Positions 27,275-35,461 of a stretch of DNA of 39,296 nt are shown in pieces; positions within the stretch are counted from its first letter, which is position 1, and each line of letters begins with the position of its first letter. The stretch comes from Pedosphaera sp. (lineage in GTDB: Bacteria; Verrucomicrobiota; Verrucomicrobiia; Limisphaerales; UBA9464): assembly GCA_009695205.1 (NCBI GenBank), contig SIBK01000044.1, forward strand, positions 1 to 39,296, in the 5' to 3' direction. Below the pieces are notes generated by a model. That model was not told the origin of the DNA. It saw nothing but the letters and a program-made list of their open reading frames with translations, and did not search any database. The position numbers and the translations under genes were made by a program.

Positions 27275-27691
27275 TCAGATCGGCCAGATTTTTTCGACAA
27301 TAATCAACCGGAAGATCGCAATCAAATCGCAACCGAAACTCCACGCTGCGCCCACTAGAACGGGATATATCACGGATGTCTCCCGCATAGCCCGGCGATG
27401 GAAAAACCAAAGAACGCACCACCACCAGATCGCAAGACTGATTGCTGCAACACCGGCCAGGAAAATCCACGGATGCCCAGGTTGAGACCAAGGTGTGAGT
27501 TCGTATCGGGACATGATCGGAGCGTATACCATTCCCGCCAGCAACCCCACGGAAGTGCGAAGGGTGATAACAGCTAACTCCGGCGGTCGAGCCTCGCCGT
27601 AGATACGGGCGATTTTGCTCACTGCAAAAAAGTGGGCCAGAACCTTGAAAACAAGGAGGGCAAAAATGCCGATCAACGAGTCACTGTCCAT
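27275..27691 (-). CDS. integral membrane protein of unknown function
   Basis: The 138-residue product has four predicted membrane helices (LIGIFALLVFKVLAHFFAV; LAVITLRTSVGLLAGMVYAP; WIFLAGVAAISLAIWWWCVLWF; PVLVGAAWSFGCDLIAIFRL) and ends IIVEKIWPI. I do not recognise a family. ATG at 27691 (MDSDSLIG) is preferred over a TTG eleven codons upstream because the first helix then starts near the N-terminus. It is convergent with the DUF2752 gene and divergent from rpsL, and stands alone. Confidence 0.6.
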   Translation of the reverse strand: MDSDSLIGIFALLVFKVLAHFFAVSKIARIYGEARPPELAVITLRTSVGLLAGMVYAPIMSRYELTPWSQPGHPWIFLAGVAAISLAIWWWCVLWFFHRRAMRETSVIYPVLVGAAWSFGCDLIAIFRLIIVEKIWPI

Positions 27692-28053
27692 TGTGTGGCG
27701 GCGATCTTGACGGCTTTGGCCCAAATCACAAGGCTTTCACTGGCTTGAATGCGAGTACCTGTGGCGAGGCCCCGGAAACCCCGGAAGACTCGGAAGGAAA
27801 ACTGGAAATAGGGTCTGGAAACAGGGTGAAATCGGTGATGTAGGGGTTGGTTTTATTGAGGGGAGAATTTTTTGCGCCACGGCTCGATGAGAGGTTGCAT
27901 CCATTTTTTCTGAAAAACCTGTTGCACCCGAGACGCGCATTGATATTGTCCGCCTTCCGTTTCGTCCTGTGGAGCGGGTATCGTTCACTTTCAGAAAAAA
28001 ATAGTCGGCGGTCGGTTCGCACGGCGGAAAAGTTCGTAACTACGAGGCTGCAA
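27692..28053 (+). promoter_or_regulatory. leader and promoter region of the str/S10 block
   Basis: The 362 bases before rpsL hold no gene. A weak sigma-70-like pair is TTGCAC (27922-27927) and TATTGT (27944-27949), 16 bases apart, which would give a leader of about 100 bases. No obvious attenuator hairpin or protein-binding mimic could be recognised by eye. The frame of rpsL is open upstream to 27847, but that part has no S12 similarity. Confidence 0.3.
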
Positions 28054-28449
28054 ATGCCCACGATTAACCAGTTGGTCCGTAAGGGCCGCAAGAAGTTGAA
28101 GTTTAAGTCCAAAGCTCCGGCTCTGGAAAACGCTCCTTTCCGCCGCGGGGTCTGCCTTCAGGTGATGACCCGCACGCCGAAGAAACCAAACTCGGCGATG
28201 CGCAAAGTGGCAAAAGTGCGGCTTGTCAATGGTTTCGAGGTGATTGCCTATATTCCTGACGAGGGCCACAACCTCCAGGAACACTCGATCGTCCTCATTC
28301 GGGGCGGCCGCGTGAAGGATCTTCCCGGTGTTCGGTACCACATCGTGCGTGGCACTTTGGATGCCGCCGGCGTCGAGAAACGTCGCGTCAGCCGATCCAA
28401 GTATGGGGTCAAACGTCCGAAAGCGGCAAAGGCGCCAGCCGCCAAATAA
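28054..28449 (+). CDS. rpsL: 30S ribosomal protein S12
   Basis: The 131-residue product is S12 of the decoding centre. [32 protein letters not shown] followed by RKVAKVRL, and [13 protein letters not shown] are the invariant blocks. Lys43-equivalent (TPKKPNS) and Lys88-equivalent (VKDLPG) carry the streptomycin-sensitive residues. The tail is Ala/Lys-rich and a few residues longer than in E. coli (124). Start at the ATG 28054 is fixed by the family N-terminus. It heads the ribosomal block; rpsG follows after 138 bases. Confidence 0.97.
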   Translation: MPTINQLVRKGRKKLKFKSKAPALENAPFRRGVCLQVMTRTPKKPNSAMRKVAKVRLVNGFEVIAYIPDEGHNLQEHSIVLIRGGRVKDLPGVRYHIVRGTLDAAGVEKRRVSRSKYGVKRPKAAKAPAAK

Positions 28450-28587
28450 TTGCAATGCCCGAGAATCTTGGCTAAACAATCCGCCTTTCCTTTTTTTGAT
28501 TGGTTTACTTCCTCCAACACGTTTCTTGTCACTCAGCTCACCTCGCTCCTCTGACTTAACTCGTTCTTTTAATCGCTCTTTGTTTGT

Positions 28588-29061
28588 ATGTCTCGTCGTC
28601 GCCAAGCCGTGAAACGGTCCGTCATTCCGGACGGAAAATTTAACAGTGTCCTCGTCGGCCGGCTCGTGACCACGGTCATGATCGACGGCAAGAAGAGCAT
28701 CGCCCAGCGGATCGTTTATGGCGCCCTGGATACGCTTGCTGAAAAAAATCCTGGCGCTAACCCGTTGGATGTCCTCCAACGGGCGGTTGATAACGCCAAG
28801 CCGCGCATTGAAACCAAAGCTCGCCGAGTGGGCGGAGCCACCTATCAGGTGCCCATGGAAGTTACCGTGGATCGTCAGACCTCGCTGGCAATGCGATGGA
28901 TCGTGAGTTTTGCTGACAAGCGCAAAGGTGTTCCTATGAAACAAGCCTTGGCTACCGAGGTGATGGAAGCGTATCAGGGGCAGGGGAGCGCAATCCGAAA
29001 ACGGGACGACGTCCACAAAATGGCCCAGGCAAACAAGGCGTTCGCACATTTCCGCTGGTAG
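28588..29061 (+). CDS. rpsG: 30S ribosomal protein S7
   Basis: The 157-residue product is S7, which nucleates the head of the 30S subunit. Family blocks seen: MSRRRQAVKR, SVLVGRLVTTVMIDGKKSIA, NPLDVLQRAVDNAKP, RVGGATYQVPMEV, and the C-terminal MAQANKAFAHFRW. Length is normal. The spacer from rpsL is 138 bases and pyrimidine-rich, longer than usual for this pair. A strong terminator hairpin lies just after the gene, before fusA. Confidence 0.97.
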   Translation: MSRRRQAVKRSVIPDGKFNSVLVGRLVTTVMIDGKKSIAQRIVYGALDTLAEKNPGANPLDVLQRAVDNAKPRIETKARRVGGATYQVPMEVTVDRQTSLAMRWIVSFADKRKGVPMKQALATEVMEAYQGQGSAIRKRDDVHKMAQANKAFAHFRW

Positions 29062-29078
29062 ACTCCAGTGTTTGACCA

Positions 29079-29108
29079 CGCCCCGAAGGCAACTCGGGGC
29101 GTTTTTAT
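29079..29108 (+). terminator. Rho-independent terminator between rpsG and fusA
   Basis: A perfect 8-bp GC-rich stem (CGCCCCGA at 29079-29086 with TCGGGGCG at 29094-29101, loop of seven) is followed by TTTTTATT. It lies 18 bases after rpsG and 37 bases before the fusA start. fusA must then be expressed by read-through or from a promoter in the AT-rich 40 bases in front of it (TATTAATTTA around 29127-29136). Confidence 0.88.
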
Positions 29109-29145
29109 TCCCCGAAATCCTACCCAATATTAATTTACCAAGATC

Positions 29146-31332
29146 ATGAGCGACGCCGCTGTCATCAATTCTGCGCTCAATTCACCGCATCGCCACTACC
29201 CGCTCGAGCGAACCCGCAACATCGGGATCGCGGCGCACATCGACGCCGGAAAGACGACCACGACGGAGCGTATCCTTTTTTACACAGGTCTCATCCACAA
29301 AATCGGGGACGTCGATGACGGCAATACGGTCACTGACTGGATGGAGCAGGAAAGGGAACGAGGTATCACCATAACCTCTGCCGCCGTCACCTGCTTCTGG
29401 ACTCAAAAGCCGGACCCAGGCATCGAGAAACTCCGGGAGGGTATCGCCCACCGGGTCAATATCATCGATACTCCGGGTCATGTGGATTTTACCGCTGAAG
29501 TGGAACGATCGATGCGCGTGCTCGACGGTGCGGTCGCCGTTTTCTGCGGTGTTGCCGGCGTTCAACCCCAGTCGGAGACGGTTTGGAGACAGGCCACCAA
29601 GTACAGTGTCCCTCGCATTGCCTTCATCAATAAAATGGATCGGACTGGGGCGAATTTTGAGAATGCCCTCAGTGATCTGCGGAAGAAATTGGGAGCCTAC
29701 GCCTATCCGATCTTCCTGCCTATCGGCGCCGAGGATCGATTTGCCGGAGTTATCGACCTCGTGAACCAAAAAGCCATCCTCTGGGGCCCCGGGGATGTGA
29801 CCGACGAAGGTCTCAAATATCAAGTCGCCGACATCGCTCCGGAGGATAAGGAACGCGCGTTGCAGGGACTCGAAGAGCTCACCGAGGCGGTGTCCAACAA
29901 AGACGACACAATCGCTGAACTGGTGCTGGAGCGGAAAGCGGTCCCCGCAGAGGTTCTGAAGCAGGCAATACGCCGACTGACCTGCAGGATCGAACTGATC
30001 CCCGTTTTGTGCGGATCCGCCTTCAAAAAGAAGGCCGTGCAGGTCCTCATCGATGCGGTCATCGATTACTTGCCGTCTCCCCTCGATATTCCGGCAGCGG
30101 TAGGCCACGAACCTGGAACGGAAACTTCCGTTCCCGTCGAACCTAATGATTCCTCCAAGTTTTGCGCTCTCGCATTCAAGCTCTGGACCGATCCGTACGC
30201 AGGCAAGCTCATTTTCTTTCGTGTCTATTCCGGCCAGCTTAAGAAGGGCGACACCATCTATAACCCGCGGACGCGCCGACGCGATCGCGTCAGTCGCCTC
30301 ATGGTCATTCAGGGCAGCGAACGTAAGGACATTGACTCAGCGTACTCCGGCGATATCGCAGCGTTGGTCGGATTGCGAAACATCATCACGGGCGACACAC
30401 TCTGTGACGAATCCTTCGACGTGATGCTCGAGCCACCTACGTTTCCGGAGCCGGTCATCAGCATGGCCATTGAACCGAAGACGAAGGCGGATCGTGACAA
30501 AATGTCCGAGGGACTTCAGCGACTGGCGGAGGAAGACCCCACCTTCCGTTGCTTTACCAACGAGGATACAGGCCAGTTGATCATTGCGGGGATGGGCGAA
30601 CTCCACCTGGAGATTATTCGTGACCGTCTCAAACGCGAGTTCAACGTCGAGGCCGATGCCGGTGCGCCCCAGATTGCCTACCGTGAGACAATCACCAAGG
30701 AAGCCGAAGGCGAGGGCAAGTTCATCCGGCAATCTGGCGGTCGCGGTCAGTACGGCCATGCCTGCGTTCGGGTGGAGCCGAATGAAAAAGGGAAGGGCGT
30801 TGAAATCATCAACGAGATCGTGGGCGGAACCATTCCCCGCGAATACATTCCGGCGGTCATTCACGGCGTGGAGGAGGCTACCAAATCTGGAGTTTACGCC
30901 GGGTACCAGGTCATCGATATCAAAGTGGCAATCACGGACGGTTCATTTCATGAGGTGGACTCGAATGAACTGGCCTTCAAAATGGCGGGTATTTTCGCCC
31001 TCAAAAATGCCTTTGAAAAAGCTGGCCCGATTCTGCTCGAACCAATCATGAAGGTAGAAGTGGCTACGCCGGATGAATATCAGGGCGATCTCATGGGTGA
31101 TATTAACCGCCGGAGGGGTGTCATTCATGGTGTTGACGCCAAGGCTGGGCAGACCATTCTGAATGCGCATGTTCCGTTGGCTGAAATGTTTGGCTACGCA
31201 ACGGCGATCCGATCACTCTCCAAAGGTCGTGCCTCGTACAGCATGGAGCCGCTCTCATTCTCGCAAGTCCCGAACAGTGTGCTGAGTACCATCCTGGACG
31301 CAGCGAAGAAGAAACCTGCCGCACGAAGCTAG
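29146..31332 (+). CDS. fusA: translation elongation factor G
   Basis: The 728-residue GTPase drives ribosomal translocation. G1 is AAHIDAGKT (29-37), switch I contains [12 protein letters not shown]3 DTPGHVDF, G4 NKMDR, and G5 [10 protein letters not shown]. Later domains show [20 protein letters not shown] (domain II), GMGELHLEI (domain III), [12 protein letters not shown] (domain IV) and the C-terminal [16 protein letters not shown] (domain V). About 20 extra N-terminal residues ([20 protein letters not shown]) precede the usual start; a shorter start is not available. Length is slightly above the usual 690-705. No tuf gene follows. Confidence 0.97.
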   Translation: MSDAAVINSALNSPHRHYPLERTRNIGIAAHIDAGKTTTTERILFYTGLIHKIGDVDDGNTVTDWMEQERERGITITSAAVTCFWTQKPDPGIEKLREGIAHRVNIIDTPGHVDFTAEVERSMRVLDGAVAVFCGVAGVQPQSETVWRQATKYSVPRIAFINKMDRTGANFENALSDLRKKLGAYAYPIFLPIGAEDRFAGVIDLVNQKAILWGPGDVTDEGLKYQVADIAPEDKERALQGLEELTEAVSNKDDTIAELVLERKAVPAEVLKQAIRRLTCRIELIPVLCGSAFKKKAVQVLIDAVIDYLPSPLDIPAAVGHEPGTETSVPVEPNDSSKFCALAFKLWTDPYAGKLIFFRVYSGQLKKGDTIYNPRTRRRDRVSRLMVIQGSERKDIDSAYSGDIAALVGLRNIITGDTLCDESFDVMLEPPTFPEPVISMAIEPKTKADRDKMSEGLQRLAEEDPTFRCFTNEDTGQLIIAGMGELHLEIIRDRLKREFNVEADAGAPQIAYRETITKEAEGEGKFIRQSGGRGQYGHACVRVEPNEKGKGVEIINEIVGGTIPREYIPAVIHGVEEATKSGVYAGYQVIDIKVAITDGSFHEVDSNELAFKMAGIFALKNAFEKAGPILLEPIMKVEVATPDEYQGDLMGDINRRRGVIHGVDAKAGQTILNAHVPLAEMFGYATAIRSLSKGRASYSMEPLSFSQVPNSVLSTILDAAKKKPAARS

Positions 31333-31385
31333 TTGCTTTTCAATCCATCGTCTGACTAAACTGACCGCTCAAAATTGTTCTTTGT

Positions 31386-31694
31386 ATGGCTGGACAACGC
31401 ATCCGAATTCGCCTCAAGGCCTATGACCACCGGCTTATTGACGCATCGGCGACTGAAATCGTCGAAACCGTCAAACGCTCCGGTGCCCGAGTCGCAGGTC
31501 CCATCCCACTTCCCACCCAGATTGAACGCGTAACGGTGGCTCGCTCCCCGCACGCGGACAAGAAATCGCATGAATCGTTCGAGCAACGGACGCACAAGCG
31601 ATTGCTCGACATTCTGGATCCGACCGCCAAGACGGTGGATGAGCTCAAAAAGCTCAACCTGCCGGCAGGCGTCGACATCACCATCAAAATCTAA
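31386..31694 (+). CDS. rpsJ: 30S ribosomal protein S10
   Basis: The 102-residue product is S10 (NusE), which also takes part in antitermination with Nus[47 protein letters not shown] and a C-terminal [11 protein letters not shown] are all present. Length is exactly typical. It starts 54 bases after fusA without a clear ribosome-binding site. rplC follows after 13 bases, so it opens the (partial) S10 operon. Confidence 0.97.
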   Translation: MAGQRIRIRLKAYDHRLIDASATEIVETVKRSGARVAGPIPLPTQIERVTVARSPHADKKSHESFEQRTHKRLLDILDPTAKTVDELKKLNLPAGVDITIKI

Positions 31695-31707
31695 CGGACC
31701 GCTTCTC

Positions 31708-32454
31708 ATGCCTCTCGGACTCATTGGAAAAAAACTGGGCCACACCCGGGTCTACGACTCGAATGGCAACATGACGCCGGTCACGGTGGTCCTCGTCGGA
31801 CCCAACCGCGTGCTTCAGGTGAAAACCAAATCCAGCAAAGATGGCTACGATGCCGTTCAGTTGGGTTTTGATGACCAGAAGGAGCAGCGATTGACCAAAC
31901 CCGTGCTGGGTCATATCAAGAAATTCAACGGCACTGCTGTTAAACGTATCAAGGAGTTCCGCGACTTCTCCCGTGATGTAAAACCGGGAGATGTCGTCAG
32001 CGCCGATCTCTTTGAAGTTGGACAATTTGTCGATTGCATCGGAACCACCAAGGGACGTGGCTTTGAGGGCGTCGTGGGTCGCTGGTCCTTCCGGGGCGGT
32101 GACATGACCCACGGTGCCAAGGGATGGCACCGTCGCGCCGGCGCTATTGGCTGCCGCCTCTTCCCGGGTCACGTGAACCGTGGCCAGAAGATGCCTGGAC
32201 ACATGGGGCAGGACCGTCGGACCTCCCAGAACCTCGAGATTATCCAGGTGCGCAAGGACGACAATTTGCTGCTCATCAAGGGTGGGTTTCCAGGCAGCGA
32301 AGGAGAATATGTCATCGTGCGTGAGGCGAAGAAGATTGCGATCGCCTCGGCCCGATTCAAGATGATCCAGGAAATGCGGAAGAAAGCAAAAGATGGAGCC
32401 GCCGACAAGAAGGAAAAGAAAGCAGGTGCCAAGGCGGCTGCGAAGAAGAAATAA
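31708..32454 (+). CDS. rplC: 50S ribosomal protein L3
   Basis: The 248-residue product is L3. It begins MPLGLIGKKLGHTRVYDSNG and contains the central loop WSFRGGDMTHGAKGWHRRAG, with PGHVNRGQKMPGHMG, that reaches the peptidyl-transferase centre. The last ~35 residues (RKKAKDGAADKKEKKAGAKA) are a Lys/Ala extension beyond the usual 205-215. The ATG at 31708 is chosen by the family start; the frame is open upstream across rpsJ. Its TAA overlaps the AAGGAG ribosome-binding site of rplD. Confidence 0.96.
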   Translation: MPLGLIGKKLGHTRVYDSNGNMTPVTVVLVGPNRVLQVKTKSSKDGYDAVQLGFDDQKEQRLTKPVLGHIKKFNGTAVKRIKEFRDFSRDVKPGDVVSADLFEVGQFVDCIGTTKGRGFEGVVGRWSFRGGDMTHGAKGWHRRAGAIGCRLFPGHVNRGQKMPGHMGQDRRTSQNLEIIQVRKDDNLLLIKGGFPGSEGEYVIVREAKKIAIASARFKMIQEMRKKAKDGAADKKEKKAGAKAAAKKK

Positions 32455-32468
32455 GGAGCCATTGAGCG

Positions 32469-33092
32469 ATGAAAGTTTCGATCCAAGATTTAAAAGGTCT
32501 CTCCACGGGTGAACTCGAAGTCAAATTCGAAGTTATTACCACGGGCAAGGGTACCCAGGCTGTTCACGACACAGTGGTGGCTTATCGGGCTGGTCGCCGG
32601 GCCGGCACTCACAAGGCAAAAACGATGGGCGAGGTCAATGGAACCGGCAAGAAACCCTGGCGCCAGAAGGGAACGGGTCGCGCCCGCGCGGGATCTTTCG
32701 CTAGTCCGCTCTGGCGAGGCGGTGGTATCACTCACGGCCCGCGACCCCGGGACTATTCCAAAAAGCTCAATATCCAGGTCAAGCAATTGGCCCTCCGCAA
32801 GGCACTCAGCGAGCGGCTCAAAGCCGGCGACGTTATTGTGGTAGACGATCTGAAATTGTCTTCACCGAAAACCAAGGACTTCATAGGCGCCGTGGCCGGT
32901 TTGGAATTGGACGGCACATCTCTCTTCGTGGTGGATGGTTCTGACCGCAACATCGAACTCGCAAGCCGCAACATTGCCAACGTCGGTTTGACCACCGGAA
33001 AATCAATCAACACTTACGAAATCCTACGGTACGACAAATTGGTATTCACCAAGGCTGGATTTGCCCAGGTCGAACAACGCCTCGCCAAGTAA
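32469..33092 (+). CDS. rplD: 50S ribosomal protein L4
   Basis: The 207-residue product is L4. The exit-tunnel loop reads YRAGRRAGTHKAKTMGEVNG and KKPWRQKGTGRARAGS, followed by PLWRGGGITHGP. In E. coli L4 also represses its own operon; no such site can be recognised here by eye. AAGGAG (32453-32458) lies ten bases before the ATG. Five bases separate it from rplW. Confidence 0.96.
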   Translation: MKVSIQDLKGLSTGELEVKFEVITTGKGTQAVHDTVVAYRAGRRAGTHKAKTMGEVNGTGKKPWRQKGTGRARAGSFASPLWRGGGITHGPRPRDYSKKLNIQVKQLALRKALSERLKAGDVIVVDDLKLSSPKTKDFIGAVAGLELDGTSLFVVDGSDRNIELASRNIANVGLTTGKSINTYEILRYDKLVFTKAGFAQVEQRLAK

Positions 33093-33097
33093 CCGAC

Positions 33098-33379
33098 ATG
33101 AATTCTTTTGATATTATCAAGACGGTCCGAGTCACTGAAAAAGGGACACTCCAAGCGGACAAATTCAACCAGTACACCGTCGTAGCCGATCGTCGGGCAA
33201 GCGCCCCACAAATTAAACGGGCCGTCGAAGAGCTTTTCAAGGTGAAGGTTACCCGGGTGAATACGATGAACGTTGGCGGCAAGAAGCGCAGGAAATCAAC
33301 CAAAGCAGCTGGCGCAACTAGCGATTGGAAAAAGGCCATGGTTTGCTTGAAAAAAGGTGACAAGATATTGCTCGCATGA
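33098..33379 (+). CDS. rplW: 50S ribosomal protein L23
   Basis: The 93-residue product is L23, which sits at the tunnel exit and is the docking site for SRP and trigger factor. Blocks seen: IIKTVRVTEKGT, ADRRASAPQIKRAVEELFKV, KVTRVNTMNVGGKKRR, and WKKAMVCLKKGDKI. In most bacteria rplB and rpsS follow directly; here the ribosomal block ends and 263 bases without a supported gene lead to an ABC ATPase. No clear terminator was seen in that gap. Confidence 0.95.
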   Translation: MNSFDIIKTVRVTEKGTLQADKFNQYTVVADRRASAPQIKRAVEELFKVKVTRVNTMNVGGKKRRKSTKAAGATSDWKKAMVCLKKGDKILLA

Positions 33380-33642
33380 TCTGCGGTGCTGTTTCGGATC
33401 GAACACTGTTTGGCTTACGGCCTTATGGTGTAAACTGGTTGGCATCCTGCCAGGCCGTTCGATGCCACAGCAGCCGGTTGTCAGGTAGATTTTTTTGAAC
33501 ACCAATTGCCCTGATCAGTCGAACCAATTAGTTCTATGTGGTTTTTTCAACCGTTCGTTCCGCGAGTGTGGGGCGAATCTGATCGCCCAGGCGCTGCCGC
33601 GAAAACTGCCGCGAATAATGCGGGAAAAACCCTTTCAGAGTT

Positions 33643-34605
33643 ATGATCCACGTCGAAAATCTGGTAAAAGAGTTTGGAACAAAACGAGCTGTCAATGGCG
33701 TTTCGTTTACCGTCAACAAAGGTGAGATCCTCGGATTCCTCGGACCCAACGGAGCCGGAAAATCAACCACGATGCGGATGATCACCGGGTTTCTTCCGCC
33801 GACTGCCGGGCACGTTACCGTGGGGGGCCACGATGTCGCCATCGAACCGGTGGCCGCCAAGAAACTGATCGGCTATCTCCCGGAAAGCGCTCCTGCGTAT
33901 TCGGACATGACCGTTCATGGATTTCTCTCCTTCATCGCCGAGCTCCGCGGACTGAGGGGTGCCGCCGGTCAGGATGCCGTTCATCGAGTGGCTGGCATGT
34001 GTGTTCTCGAGAGTGTGCTCCACCAGAGCATCGACACTCTCTCCAAGGGATATCGTCACCGCACCTGTCTCGCGCAATCGATCATCCATGATCCTCAAGT
34101 GCTCGTTTTGGATGAACCGACCGACGGACTGGATCCGAACCAGAAGCATGAAATTCGCCAGTTGCTGAAGCGTCTTGGACAAAACAAGGCGATAATTTTT
34201 TCAACGCACATTCTGGAAGAGGTCGATGCAGTATGCTCCCGGGCTATCATCATTGACCGCGGCGTCATCGTTGCCAATGGGACGCCCGCCGAATTGCGGG
34301 GACGCCATGAATTGGCAGGCTCGGTGTCCCTTCGCGTCCAGGGTGCCGCTGCGGAAACGGTGCGTGGCAAACTCGGTGGTCTCCCGACTGTGGAGAGGAC
34401 CACAGCCCGCGAAGAATCCGGCTGGATCCATGCCCGGGTGTTCCCCAAATCAAAGGGGGTCAACGGTGACCTAGCCCGGACCGTCGCGGAACTCACCGTT
34501 CGGGAAGGCTGGCGATTTGATGAACTGCATACCGAGGAGGGTCGTCTCGACGAAGTATTCCGCAGCTTTACCCTCCCCGATACGGTGACCTCGAAATCTG
34601 AGTAG
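33643..34605 (+). CDS. ABC transporter ATP-binding protein, GldA-like
   Basis: The 320-residue ATPase has Walker A GPNGAGKS (34-41), Q-loop YLPESAPAYSDMT, a signature LSKGYRHR, Walker B VLVLDEPTDGLDP and H-loop STHILEEVD. The C-terminal ~90 residues form the accessory domain found in NatA/GldA exporter ATPases. The gene order ATPase, six-helix permease, GldG-type protein, DUF4340 protein is the gliding-type ABC cluster also known from many non-gliding bacteria, so the name does not imply gliding. It is the first gene of a four-gene plus-strand unit (gaps 76, 30 and 67 bases). What it moves is not known. Confidence 0.88.
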   Translation: MIHVENLVKEFGTKRAVNGVSFTVNKGEILGFLGPNGAGKSTTMRMITGFLPPTAGHVTVGGHDVAIEPVAAKKLIGYLPESAPAYSDMTVHGFLSFIAELRGLRGAAGQDAVHRVAGMCVLESVLHQSIDTLSKGYRHRTCLAQSIIHDPQVLVLDEPTDGLDPNQKHEIRQLLKRLGQNKAIIFSTHILEEVDAVCSRAIIIDRGVIVANGTPAELRGRHELAGSVSLRVQGAAAETVRGKLGGLPTVERTTAREESGWIHARVFPKSKGVNGDLARTVAELTVREGWRFDELHTEEGRLDEVFRSFTLPDTVTSKSE

Positions 34606-34681
34606 CCGGACGCGCGTGAACCGTCAGCCGTCTGGCGGGTCCCGTCCGGTCCGATCCCTGACCCATCAATTATTCCTTCTC

Positions 34682-35431
34682 ATGAACGAATCCCTACGAA
34701 ATATTTGGACCATCGCGAAACGCGAGCTTGGCGGTTACTTCAATTCGCCGGTCGCCTACGTGTTCATTGTCATATTCTTGCTCCTGAATGGATTTTTCAC
34801 CTTCATGCTGGGGCAGTTCTTCGAAAGTGGCGAAGCGTCGCTTACTCGCCCCTTCTTTAGTTGGCATCCGTGGCTGTACCTCTTTCTGGTTCCTGCGGCC
34901 GGCATGCGCCTCTGGGCTGAAGAGCGGCGCGTTGGAACCCTCGAATTGCTGCTGACGTTGCCCATTACCGCATGGCAGGCAATCGCTGGGAAGTTCGCCG
35001 CCAGTTGGATCTTCCTCGGCATCGCTCTATTCCTCACTTTCCCGGTGGTCGGGACCGTCTACTACCTCGGCAATCCCGACTTGGGGGCGATACTCGCCGG
35101 CTATCTCGGTAGCTTCCTGCTCGCAGGCGCTTACCTTGCCGTCACGGTCATGACCTCAGCAATGACCCGGAATCAGGTGATCAGCTTTATTCTGTCGGTG
35201 GTTATCTGCTTCTTCCTGATCTTGGCCGGCTGGGAACCTGTCACCAATCTTCTCGTTCGCTGGGCGCCCACTTGGCTTGTGGAGACTGTGGCCAGCTTCA
35301 GCGTGATGCCCCATTTCGCCAGCTTCCAGCGCGGGGTGGTTGACTTCCGGGATCTTTTGTTCTTTACCTCCATCATGGTTTTCAGCCTTTTCACCACCAG
35401 TGTTATCCTTCGCGGCCTGCGGAGTTCTTGA
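34682..35431 (+). CDS. ABC transporter permease, GldF-like
   Basis: The 249-residue product has six membrane helices in the ABC-2 pattern (AYVFIVIFLLLNGFFTFML; PWLYLFLVPAAGMRLWAEE; IFLGIALFLTFPVVGTVYYL; GAILAGYLGSFLLAGAYLAV; QVISFILSVVICFFLILAGW; LLFFTSIMVFSLFTTSVIL). The segment MRLWAEERRVGTLELLLTLP after helix 2 is the coupling motif conserved in GldF and NosY-like permeases. The N-terminus NIWTIAKRELGGYFNSPVAY is typical of GldF. ATG at 34682 was chosen over upstream starts because it lies directly before this block. It pairs with the GldA-like ATPase. Confidence 0.88.
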   Translation: MNESLRNIWTIAKRELGGYFNSPVAYVFIVIFLLLNGFFTFMLGQFFESGEASLTRPFFSWHPWLYLFLVPAAGMRLWAEERRVGTLELLLTLPITAWQAIAGKFAASWIFLGIALFLTFPVVGTVYYLGNPDLGAILAGYLGSFLLAGAYLAVTVMTSAMTRNQVISFILSVVICFFLILAGWEPVTNLLVRWAPTWLVETVASFSVMPHFASFQRGVVDFRDLLFFTSIMVFSLFTTSVILRGLRSS

Positions 35432-35461
35432 TCCATCCGCAAATAGTTTCCGTTTCCGAAC

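Noticed and set aside
27847..28053. Upstream extension of the rpsL frame
   Set aside because: S12 proteins begin at MPTINQL; the extension has no similarity to the family.
33380..33642. A missing rplB or a small gene between rplW and the ABC ATPase
   Set aside because: No frame in this stretch shows L2 similarity or a plausible gene; a TTGGCT/TAAACT promoter-like pair is too weak to list.
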